Part shown: piece by piece, positions 53,841-61,357 of the stretch
Layout: every line of letters begins with the position of its first letter
Numbering within the stretch: position 1 is the first letter of the stretch
NCBI GenBank assembly: GCA_963807925.1
Contig: CAWEDP010000002.1
Location: 1,302,001 to 1,366,000, forward strand
Origin: CAWEDP01 sp963807925
GTDB lineage: Bacteria; Acidobacteriota; Vicinamibacteria; Vicinamibacterales; CAVVIG01
DNA: 64,000 bases
Direction of reading: 5' to 3'
The notes under the pieces: model-generated
What the model was told of the DNA's origin: nothing
What the model saw: the letters and a program-made list of their open reading frames with translations, nothing else
Databases searched by the model: none
Made by a program: the position numbers and the translations under genes

Positions 53841-56111
53841 ATGACCGCACGGTCCGGAGAGGGCGCGCGACCCGGAGTGAGCCGAGGACGACCCGGGTCA
53901 GCGATATCTGTAGCGTCCGCCTTCAGGCGGACCCTCGGGCGAACGATTCCGGTAGCGTCCGCCTTCAGGCGGACCATTGGTCCAATTCTGGCCGCCTGCT
54001 CCCCCTTGGTGATCGCGTGGCTGGTCCTGCTCGGAGGCTCGTCCTTCGCGGCGCCCGGCCAGCAGCCCCTTCAGAGCGGCGCGACGTTTCGAAGCGGCAC
54101 GCGCCTGATCGTGGAGACCGTCACCGTCAAGGACAAGGATGGCAAGCCAGTCGAAGGGCTGACGGCGAAGGACTTCACGGTCACCGAAGACGGCCAGCCG
54201 CAGACGATCAGCTTCGTCGAGTTCCAGCGCGTTGACGGATCGGCCGGGTCGAGCCCAGGCGCGCCCGATCGGAGGGTCGCGCCGGCCCGACCGCCAACGG
54301 TCGAGGCGGCCAACGACCTGACCGCTGGCTCCCCCGACGCGCCGCCGCAGATTTCGAGCTCGCCCGGAGGCGGCATCCGGTACCGCGATCGCCGGCTGCT
54401 CGTGCTGTACTTCGACGTCACCGCGCTGCCGCCGCCCGACCTGCTGCGCGCGTGCGCCGCGGCACGACGGTTCCTCGACACGCAGATGACACCGGCCGAC
54501 CTTGTGGCCATCATGAGCTTCAAGGGCGCCGCCGTCCGGGTCCGCCACGACTTCACCGACAAGCGCGAAGAACTCTCCGCTGTCCTCGATGACTTGATCT
54601 ATGGGGAAGACAAGGACGGCGACGGGATCCCCGACCCCGAACCGGGCACCGCCTTCGGCCAGGACGATGGCGAGTTCAACATCTTCAACACCGATCGACA
54701 GCTGTCGGCGCTGCAGACGGCGGTCACGATGTTGCGTCCGCTCGCTGAACAGAAGGCGGTCATCTATTTCGCGAGCGGGCTGCGGTTGAACGGCACCGAC
54801 AACCAGGCGCAGCTGCGCGCCACGGTCAACGCCGCCATTCGATCGAACGTCATCATCCACACGATCGACGCGCGCGGTCTGGTGGCCATGCCCCCGCTCG
54901 GCGATGCGACGCGCCCGTCGGCCGGCGGCGTCGGCATCTTCTCCGGCCAGGTCGCCAACGCCGCGATGACGAACTTCCAGCGCTCCCAGGACTCGCTGTA
55001 CGCCCTGGCGAAGGACACCGGCGGGAAGGCGCTCTTCGACTACAACGATCTCTCACGCGGCATCGTGGACGCGGCGCAGGCGATGACGAGCTATTACCTG
55101 ATTGGCTACTACAGCACCGAGACCGCGTCGGACGGCAAGTTCCGCCGCGTGCGCGTCTCGCTCAATGGCGGGCTGTCGGCCGACATCTCGTATCGCCAGG
55201 GCTACTTCGCGGACAAGGAGTTCGCGAAGTTCACAGCGGCCGACAAGGAGCGCCAGCTCGAAGAGGCGCTCATGCTCGACAACCCGGTCACCGACATCAC
55301 GATGGCGATGGAGGTGAACTACTTTCAGCTGAACCGCGCCCAGTACTTCATCCCGGTGGCCGTGAAGATTCCCGGCAGCGAGCTCGCGCTCGCGCGCCGC
55401 GGCGGCGCCGCGCGGACCGTCATCGACTTCATCGGCGAGGTGAAGGACGACTACGGCTACACCTGGCAGAACCTGCGCGACAAGCTGGACCTCAAGCTTA
55501 CCGACGAGACCGCCGCCCAGCTGGCCACGCGGCCGATCCAGATCGAGATCGGTTTCACGCTGCTGCCAGGAAAGTACGTCATCAAGCTGCTCGCGCGTGA
55601 CGCGGAGACGGGCCGCATGGGCACCTATCAGGCGTCGTTCACGGTCCCCAACCTCGAACGCGAGACGACGCACGTGCCGACCAGCTCAGTCGTCCTGAGC
55701 AGCCAGCGCGTCCCGCTGTCGGACGCGGTGTACTCGGTGCAACAGAAGATCGCGGCCGACGTGGCCAACCCGTTGGTGTCGGACGGTCAGACCCTGATGC
55801 CGAGCGTCACCCGCGTTTTCAGCAGAAGCCGCGACCTCTTCGTCTTTCTCCAGGCGTACGAGCGGTCCGCGCCCACCGCCCAGCCGCTCGTCGCGTTCGT
55901 CACCTTCTATCGCGGCGATGTGAAGGCGTTCGAGACGGCGCCGCTGGCTACCACCGACCCCTTCGATCCGAAGACCAAGGCCGTCCCGCTGCGCTTCAGC
56001 GTGCCGCTCGAGCGTGTGCCGCCGGGTCGGTACGACTGCCAGGTGACCGTGCTCGATCCCGCGGGCCAGAAAGTCTCCTTCTGGCGCGCTCCCATCGTCG
56101 TGGTGCCCTGA
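53841..56111 (+). CDS. TIGR03436-type VWA-domain protein
   Basis: The 756-aa protein starts 2 nt after the preceding stop. Its first 45 residues include two copies of VASAFRRT encoded by GC-rich palindromes, then a signal-like helix (about 52-70). A beta-domain follows (VTVKDKDGKPVEGLTAKDFT), then a von Willebrand A-like domain from LLVLYFDVTALPPPDL to about 430, with a Ca-loop-like insert DKDGDGIPDPEPG. The C-terminal half is beta-rich. Such proteins are common in acidobacteria and probably act in the envelope. The in-frame repeats suggest the true start may lie further in, near 53990. Confidence 0.85.
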   Translation: MTARSGEGARPGVSRGRPGSAISVASAFRRTLGRTIPVASAFRRTIGPILAACSPLVIAWLVLLGGSSFAAPGQQPLQSGATFRSGTRLIVETVTVKDKDGKPVEGLTAKDFTVTEDGQPQTISFVEFQRVDGSAGSSPGAPDRRVAPARPPTVEAANDLTAGSPDAPPQISSSPGGGIRYRDRRLLVLYFDVTALPPPDLLRACAAARRFLDTQMTPADLVAIMSFKGAAVRVRHDFTDKREELSAVLDDLIYGEDKDGDGIPDPEPGTAFGQDDGEFNIFNTDRQLSALQTAVTMLRPLAEQKAVIYFASGLRLNGTDNQAQLRATVNAAIRSNVIIHTIDARGLVAMPPLGDATRPSAGGVGIFSGQVANAAMTNFQRSQDSLYALAKDTGGKALFDYNDLSRGIVDAAQAMTSYYLIGYYSTETASDGKFRRVRVSLNGGLSADISYRQGYFADKEFAKFTAADKERQLEEALMLDNPVTDITMAMEVNYFQLNRAQYFIPVAVKIPGSELALARRGGAARTVIDFIGEVKDDYGYTWQNLRDKLDLKLTDETAAQLATRPIQIEIGFTLLPGKYVIKLLARDAETGRMGTYQASFTVPNLERETTHVPTSSVVLSSQRVPLSDAVYSVQQKIAADVANPLVSDGQTLMPSVTRVFSRSRDLFVFLQAYERSAPTAQPLVAFVTFYRGDVKAFETAPLATTDPFDPKTKAVPLRFSVPLERVPPGRYDCQVTVLDPAGQKVSFWRAPIVVVP
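53910..53975 (+). repeat. Two palindromic repeats in the 5' end of the VWA gene
   Basis: GTAGCGTCCGCCTTCAGGCG plus GACC occurs at 53910-53933 and 53952-53975. It is a variant of the REP-like palindrome with GCC/GGC in place of GGC/GCC arms. Both units lie in the annotated N-terminus of the VWA gene. Confidence 0.8.
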
Positions 56112-56123
56112 CGCCGCCGGCCG

Positions 56124-56129
56124 TATACT
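56124..56129 (+). promoter_or_regulatory. -10-like TATACT before the small membrane protein gene
   Basis: TATACT ends 7 nt before GTG 56137, the same leaderless spacing as upp. No Shine-Dalgarno sequence is present. Confidence 0.5.
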
Positions 56130-56136
56130 CTCAGTC

Positions 56137-56517
56137 GTGGCGTTCATCACGCGGCTTCTGGTCAACGCTGCGGCGCTCTGGGTGGCGACGCGCATCGTGC
56201 CGGGCGTCACCTACAGCGGCGACATTCTTCCGTTCATCGGCGTCGCCCTCCTCTTTGGCGTCGTCAACGCCTTCATCCGGCCCGTCGCGAAGATCTTGAC
56301 GTTTCCGCTGATCATCGTGACGCTCGGGCTCTTTGCCCTCGTCGTCAACGGCCTGATGCTGTGGCTGACCGCCTCGCTCTCGGGATTCTTCGGGTTCGCG
56401 TTCCGGGTCGCCGGTTTCTGGGCCGCGTTCTGGGGCGCGCTCGTCGTCAGCCTCGTCAGCACCGTGCTGTCGATGCTCGCTCGAGACGTCGCGCCGCGCC
56501 GCGCGCCGCGCTGGTGA
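56137..56517 (+). CDS. Phage-holin-family (PF04020-type) membrane protein
   Basis: The 126-aa protein has four hydrophobic helices and the family motifs VPGVTYSGDILPFIGVALLF, VNAFIRPVAKILTFPLIIVT, and LGLFALVVNGLMLWLTA. Members are small inner-membrane proteins of unknown role, named holin-like only by topology. GTG 56137 directly follows a -10-like hexamer. Confidence 0.9.
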   Translation: MAFITRLLVNAAALWVATRIVPGVTYSGDILPFIGVALLFGVVNAFIRPVAKILTFPLIIVTLGLFALVVNGLMLWLTASLSGFFGFAFRVAGFWAAFWGALVVSLVSTVLSMLARDVAPRRAPRW

Positions 56518-56666
56518 CTGCGCATCACCGCACCGCTCGGTCCGCGCCTGTGCTGACGAAGATCCGTCACTCGGGGGTGACGCGATGGCCGTTCCCTGCC
56601 TCTGAGGCTGGCCATGCGGTTGCACTGCTCTTCAAGCGGCGGGGAAAGCACGGTGGAGAGCCAGCC

Positions 56667-56874
56667 ATGACCGGCACTATCAAGAAGATCACGAAGGACC
56701 GCGGATTCGGGTTCATTCGGGGCGAGGACGGCACCGAGTACCTTCTTCCACTACACGGAACTGCGCGGCGACCTCGTGTTCGACGGGCTTCGCGACGGGC
56801 AGCGCGTCACTTTCGTGCCCGTCGAGGGCGAGAAGGGGCCGCGCGCGGCCGACGTCGTGGCGTTGGTCGCCTGA
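56667..56874 (+). pseudogene. Cold-shock domain protein, frameshifted
   Basis: The first part reads MTGTIKKITKDRGFGFIRGE, the RNP1 motif of cold-shock proteins. Immediately after GTEY the frame breaks. Dropping one C at 56741/56742 gives FFHYTELRGDLVFDGLRDGQ and RVTFVPVEGEKGPRAADVVA, a complete 68-aa nucleic-acid-binding protein with RNP2 (FFHYT). The break is in a place where a functional gene would be expected, so an assembly error is plausible. Confidence 0.85.
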
Positions 56875-57203
56875 GCGCCGACCGAAGGATCTATGTCGGG
56901 CAAAACCGGCTCGCGGCTGCTGCGCGCGATCGGGCGCTCGCTCCAGCGGCGGGACGAGCTCGAGCTTCGGGCGATCGACGAGCTGCTGTCGGCGAGTGCG
57001 CTTAAGCCGCACGAGGTTCCAGGCGTAGGCCGCGCCGAGCGTTGGCGACACCGTCTCGACGCCTTGGGCCTATCACTTCCCGCACTCTCATACGACGCTC
57101 CCCTGGTCCGGAGGAGGACCAGCACCGGGCGCCATGTCGGCGTTGGGGGGTGATCCCCTGCAAAGGGAGCAACGCGGATCCTAGAGGCGGCTCGAAGCGA
57201 GTG
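56875..57203. other. Region between cold-shock gene and sigma-54 activator
   Basis: A plus-strand frame 56893-57153 could encode 86 aa (MSGKTGSRLLRAIGRSLQRR...), whose first ~60 residues are helical, but no family is recognised and no ribosome-binding site is convincing. A 7-bp hairpin (CTGGTCC/GGACCAG, 57103-57122) lies between the convergent genes and may help termination. Confidence 0.35.
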
Positions 57204-58259
57204 TCAGATCTGCGGTATCCCGCCCTGCTGCGCGGGCTCGGCCGCGGGGTGGGCCGTCTCGAGATTGGCCAGGCCGCAGCGGTTGATACGATCGCCCAGC
57301 GTCGACCGCTTGATCTGGAGGAGCTCGGCGGCCTTGGACTTGTTCCCGTGGCTCACTTTGAGCGCCCATGAGATGAGATTCGATTCGAGCTCGCGCAGGC
57401 GATCGTCGAGGGCGACCGGCGCCGCTTCGCGCGGCAGCACCGCGACGGGCAGCGAGGGATCCGGCGGCTGCGAGCCGGCACGGAAGAGAATATGCGCCGA
57501 CATGCACCCGATGCGCACCGTGCCGCACGTGCAGGTCTGGGCAATGCGCTCGCAGGCGTTCTCGAGCTCCCGGACGTTCCCCGGCCAGCTGTAGCGCATG
57601 AAGGCCTGACGCACCGCGTCGGAGACCTGCGGCTCCTCTTCGCCGCTCCGCCGGAAGTATCGCTGGAGGAAGTGCTCCATCAACACCGGAATGTCCTCGC
57701 GCCGCTCGCGGAGCGGCGGGAGCGCCACCGGCAGCACGTTCAGCCGATAGTCCAGATCCTCGCGGAACTTGCCGTCGACGACCATCTGCTTCAGGTCGCG
57801 CTTGCTGCCCGCGATGATCCGCACGTTGACCGGCACCGTCCGCGTGCCGCCGAGGCGCTCGACGGTGCGGTTCTGCAGCACGCGCAGCAGCTTCACCTGC
57901 ATGGACAGCGGTACGTCGTCGATGTCGTCGAGGAAGATGGTGCCGCCGTCGGCGAGCTCGAACCGGCCGGGGCGATCCTTGATCGCGCCGGTGAAGGCGC
58001 CCCGCTCGTGCCCGAAGAGCTCGGACTCGATCAGGGTCTCGGAGAACAGCGCGCAGCTGACCGCGATGAACGGATGGTGCTTGCGGCGGCTGGACTGGTG
58101 GATGAGCGTCGCCGTCACTTCCTTGCCGGTGCCGCTCTCGCCGGTGACGAGCACGGTGCTGTCGCTGTTGCCGATGACGCGGAGGAACTCGAACACCGCC
58201 CGCATGCGGGCGCTCCGCCCCACCACCACGGAATCCATCGTCAGAGCTGTTGGGGTCAT
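57204..58259 (-). CDS. Sigma-54-dependent activator without receiver domain
   Basis: The 351-aa enhancer-binding protein has only an AAA+ domain and a DNA-binding domain, as in PspF. Walker A is GESGTGKE (40-47), the sigma-54 contact loop is GAFTGA (87-92), Walker B is GGTIFLDDID, and the Fis-type helix-turn-helix is NKSKAAELLQIKRSTLGDRI. With no sensor domain, it may be constitutive or controlled by a partner. It follows the NifU-like gene by 9 bp in one operon behind a sigma-54 promoter, so it can activate its own transcription. Confidence 0.93.
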   Translation of the reverse strand: MTPTALTMDSVVVGRSARMRAVFEFLRVIGNSDSTVLVTGESGTGKEVTATLIHQSSRRKHHPFIAVSCALFSETLIESELFGHERGAFTGAIKDRPGRFELADGGTIFLDDIDDVPLSMQVKLLRVLQNRTVERLGGTRTVPVNVRIIAGSKRDLKQMVVDGKFREDLDYRLNVLPVALPPLRERREDIPVLMEHFLQRYFRRSGEEEPQVSDAVRQAFMRYSWPGNVRELENACERIAQTCTCGTVRIGCMSAHILFRAGSQPPDPSLPVAVLPREAAPVALDDRLRELESNLISWALKVSHGNKSKAAELLQIKRSTLGDRINRCGLANLETAHPAAEPAQQGGIPQI

Positions 58260-58268
58260 GGAATCACC

Positions 58269-58493
58269 TCACAGGAGGCGGAGGTTCTCGAATTCCGGAA
58301 TCTCTTCGCGCAGGGCCGTCTCGACACCCAGATAGAGCGTCATGTGCGCGCTTGGACAGCCGGCACACATTCCGGTCAGCTTGACGTCGGCGGAATTGCC
58401 CGATACATCGATCAGCTCGATGTCTCCTCCGTCGGCTCGCATGAACGGCCGAACGCGATCCAGCACGGCTTCCACTCGCTCTTTGGTGATCAT
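58269..58493 (-). CDS. NifU C-terminal-domain protein (Fe-S scaffold type)
   Basis: The 74-aa protein consists only of the NifU/Nfu domain: VRPFMRADGGDIELIDVSG and CAGCPSAHMTL with the CxxC pair that carries a labile [4Fe-4S] cluster. It is usually an Fe-S carrier. Its pairing with a sigma-54 activator that lacks a sensor domain suggests it could signal Fe-S or redox state to it; this is inference. Confidence 0.92.
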   Translation of the reverse strand: MITKERVEAVLDRVRPFMRADGGDIELIDVSGNSADVKLTGMCAGCPSAHMTLYLGVETALREEIPEFENLRLL

Positions 58494-58526
58494 CGGGTCC
58501 TCCGCTGTCAGCTATCGCTTCACAGC

Positions 58527-58541
58527 GCAATGGGTGTGCCA
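58527..58541 (-). promoter_or_regulatory. Sigma-54 (-24/-12) promoter of the nifU-activator operon
   Basis: On the minus strand the sequence is TGGCAC-ACCCA-TTGC, an exact match to TGGCAC-N5-TTGC. Transcription would start about 12 nt downstream, near 58516, leaving a ~23-nt leader before the NifU-like ATG. Confidence 0.8.
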
Positions 58542-58658
58542 GTCGAGCGTTGCCGGAAATCCGAATGACTGGCGGGATTTCGCCAGCCGGACGCGGTACG
58601 GGCGGGATCGGCGTGCGGATTATTCCCCAACCGGCGTGCGAAAAGCCGCAGCCAATGA

Positions 58659-60029
58659 TTACAGTGCCGCGGGCCGTTCGAGCTTGAACTTCTCAATCCG
58701 GTAGCGGATCTGGTCGCGATTCAGGCCGAGCAAGGCCGCCGCGCGGGTCTGATTCCAGCCGCTGCGCTCGAGGGCCTGTACCACGAGCGAGCGTTCCAGC
58801 CGCTCGAGATCGACGCCCGACGGTGGCAGCTCCACGCCCTCGCTCAGCCGCGACGCCGCGGCCGCGACAACCGGGAAGTGCTCGGGCGTCAGCTCCGTTC
58901 CCTCGGTCAGGAGCATCGCCCGTTCCACGGCATTGCGCAGCTCGCGGACGTTACCCGGCCAGCCGTAGGTCTGCAGCCGGTCCATCGCGTCGGCCCTGAC
59001 GCTGCGCACTTTCTTGCGGAACTCGGTGTTGTAGGTGTCGATGAAGTAGTGCACGAGCGACGGGATGTCGTCGGCGCGCGCGCGAAGGGGCGGAAGCACG
59101 ATCGGCAGGACGTCCAACCGGTAGTACAGGTCCTCCCGGAACCGGCCCGCCTTCACTTCGCCTTCGAGGTTCCGGTTGGTCGCGGCCATCACGCGGACGT
59201 CCACGTGAATGTCGACGACGCCGCCCAGACGCTTGAAGGCTTTCTCCTCCAGAAAGCGAAGAAGCTTGGACTGGAGCGTCGGCGCCATCTCCCCGATCTC
59301 ATCGAGGAACACGGTGCCGCCGTCGGCCGATTCGAGCAGTCCGCGCTTCTGCTGGCGCGCGTCGGTAAAGGCGCCACGCTCGTGGCCGAAGAGCTCGCTT
59401 TCGAGAATCGTGTCCGGCAGCGCCGAGCAGGTGATGTTCATGAAGGGCCGCGCCGCGCGGTCGCTCGCGTAGTGCACCACCTTCGCGGCGAGATCCTTCC
59501 CGGTGCCGCTCTCGCCGGTCAGGAGCACGGTGGACGAAGGACTCGTCGCCACCTTCTGCAGGAGCGCCTTGACGTCCTGCACGGCCCGGCTCTGACCCAC
59601 GATCCGATCGATGCTGAACGGCTGGGCCTGGCTGGCCCGGAGCGCCCGGACTTCACGCCGCAAGCGGGTCGTTTCGAGCGCGTTTTCGACCAGCAGGACG
59701 ATTTCGTCCAGGTCGAACGGCTTGTTGGCATAGTGATACGCGCCGTGCTTCATCGCCTCGACCGCGGTGTCGACCGCCGAGTGCGCGGTGAGCAGGATCA
59801 CGAGCGTATCGGCGTCTGCCTGCTTGATCTGCCGGAGCACGGTGAGGCCGTCGACGTCCGGCAGCTTGTAGTCCAGGAGCACGAGATCCACGCCCTCGGC
59901 GTGCCGCTCAAGCGCGGCCCGCGCGGTGTCGGCCTGGACGACGCGATACCCCTCCTGGGTGAGCCGCTCGGACAGCGACCACCGAATCAGCTCCTCGTCG
60001 TCCACGACGAGGATGGTCGGGGCTTGCAT
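58659..60029 (-). CDS. NtrC-type response regulator with GAFTDA loop
   Basis: The 456-aa regulator has a receiver (D53 in LLDYKLPD, K103), an AAA+ domain with Walker A GESGTGKD (172-179), and a C-terminal Fis-type helix-turn-helix (NQTRAAALLGLNRDQIRYRI). The sigma-54 contact loop reads GAFTDA (219-224): the second Gly of GAFTGA is Asp, a variant seen in some families but one that can abolish sigma-54 activation in others. No cognate histidine kinase is adjacent. It is followed upstream by a stand-alone receiver. Confidence 0.92.
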   Translation of the reverse strand: MQAPTILVVDDEELIRWSLSERLTQEGYRVVQADTARAALERHAEGVDLVLLDYKLPDVDGLTVLRQIKQADADTLVILLTAHSAVDTAVEAMKHGAYHYANKPFDLDEIVLLVENALETTRLRREVRALRASQAQPFSIDRIVGQSRAVQDVKALLQKVATSPSSTVLLTGESGTGKDLAAKVVHYASDRAARPFMNITCSALPDTILESELFGHERGAFTDARQQKRGLLESADGGTVFLDEIGEMAPTLQSKLLRFLEEKAFKRLGGVVDIHVDVRVMAATNRNLEGEVKAGRFREDLYYRLDVLPIVLPPLRARADDIPSLVHYFIDTYNTEFRKKVRSVRADAMDRLQTYGWPGNVRELRNAVERAMLLTEGTELTPEHFPVVAAAASRLSEGVELPPSGVDLERLERSLVVQALERSGWNQTRAAALLGLNRDQIRYRIEKFKLERPAAL

Positions 60030-60040
60030 GTCCTGGTATT

Positions 60041-60457
60041 TTAGTGTGTTTCGGAGCGTCGCGCGTACGCCGTCGCCACCAAACGGGGGACCTGCTGCAT
60101 TTCGAACGGCTTGAACATCACCGAAAACGCGCCGAGCTCCAGCGCATTCCGTACGGTGTCAGCCTGCCCGAACGCGGTCATCAGGATCACCTGCGCATGC
60201 GGGACCTCCCGGCAGATCGAAGCCAGCAGCGACAGATCGCTGGAATCGGGCAGTACGTAATCGAGCAGCACGACATCGAAGGGCGGCCCCTCCTGCAGGA
60301 GGTCCGTGGCTTCGCGGCCCGACGCGGCCCCGACGACGTGATACCCGTCTTCGGTGAGCGTCTCGGTGAGCGCCCACCGCATGAGCGCGTCGTCTTCGAC
60401 CACCAGCACGTGAATGGGCGCGGAATCTTTCGCCATTTCGTGATTTTTCTCGTGCAT
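60041..60457 (-). CDS. Stand-alone response regulator receiver
   Basis: The 138-aa protein has only a receiver domain: VLVVEDDALMRWALTETLTE, phospho-acceptor D66 (VVLLDYVLPD), ILMTAFGQADT and MFKPFEM. I chose ATG 60457; ATG 60436 (MAKDSAPIHVL) is equally possible, and the longer frame to 60592 is not family-like. It lies 11 bp before the NtrC-type gene in the same direction, so both probably belong to one phosphorelay. Confidence 0.85.
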   Translation of the reverse strand: MHEKNHEMAKDSAPIHVLVVEDDALMRWALTETLTEDGYHVVGAASGREATDLLQEGPPFDVVLLDYVLPDSSDLSLLASICREVPHAQVILMTAFGQADTVRNALELGAFSVMFKPFEMQQVPRLVATAYARRSETH

Positions 60458-60852
60458 CTCGGCTCGAATCCCGGTCATGCCAGGGTGCGCTTCAAGACCC
60501 GCGCCAGCCTCCCGGCGTGCCAGGGCTTCCCGCTGACTGTGCCGATCGAGGACCGTCCGCGCCGAGGACGGGGACACGCAGGGATCCTTCACGAAGGTGA
60601 GGAGTGGCGCGTGTGACGGTGACTAACGCACGTGGTCGAGGGCGAAGAGCCTAGAGCGATGCCTGCCGATGTGTTCGCGCGTGGCGTGCTGCAGGGCTCC
60701 TGGATGGCGGATTCCCGCCAGCCGAGCAGGAGTCCCGAGAGGCCGGCACCGACGGATTTCCGGCAGGCCGGCGGCGTGGGGCGCGCGGCGGCACTCTTTT
60801 CGAGCTCGTCGCCGTGGCATGTCATGTGTAATGGGGACGGGTGGAGGACGCC

Positions 60853-61350
60853 ATGATTGCACTCAAGAACATCCTCGTCGCCACCGATTTCAGCGAGCCG
60901 GCCGATGCCGCGCTCACCTACGGTCGCGCCCTGGCGGGCGCCTTCGACGCCACGCTCCACGTGCTGCACGTCATTGAAGACGTCTACCTGTCGGCCTACG
61001 GCTCCGAGTTCTACGTCCCGGTGGATCCCAGCCTCCAGGCGGAGATCAACGAGGCGGCCCGCAAGCAGCTCGAAGCGCTGGTCGTTGACAGCGACGGCAG
61101 CGGCCCCCCCACGCGGACCGCGCTCCGCATCTCCAACACGGCGGCGACGACGATCATCGAGTTCGCAAGAGACGAGCACATCGATCTGATTGTGATGGGC
61201 ACGCGCGGGCGCCGTGGCGTCGCGCACCTGCTGCTCGGCAGCGTCGCGGAGCGGGTTGTCCGCAGTGCGCCCTGTCCGGTGCTGACCGTTCATCATCCGG
61301 AGCACGAGTTCGTGGTGCCGGACACGCTGGCCGCCACCACGCAGGCCTAG
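60853..61350 (+). CDS. Universal stress protein
   Basis: The 165-aa UspA-family protein starts MIALKNILVATDFSEPADAA and ends with the ATP-binding pattern VMGTRGRRGVAHLLLGSVAE, RVVRSAPCPVLTV (G-2x-G-9x-G-S/T). A GGAGG sequence 6 nt before ATG 60853 fixes the start. It lies 7 bp before the acyl-CoA synthetase gene and is cotranscribed with it. Confidence 0.93.
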   Translation: MIALKNILVATDFSEPADAALTYGRALAGAFDATLHVLHVIEDVYLSAYGSEFYVPVDPSLQAEINEAARKQLEALVVDSDGSGPPTRTALRISNTAATTIIEFARDEHIDLIVMGTRGRRGVAHLLLGSVAERVVRSAPCPVLTVHHPEHEFVVPDTLAATTQA

Positions 61351-61357
61351 GGGCCCC

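Noticed and set aside
60798..60835. Sigma-54 promoter before the universal stress protein (TGGCAT...)
   Set aside because: The -12 part is GTGT instead of TTGC and the -24 element is imperfect.
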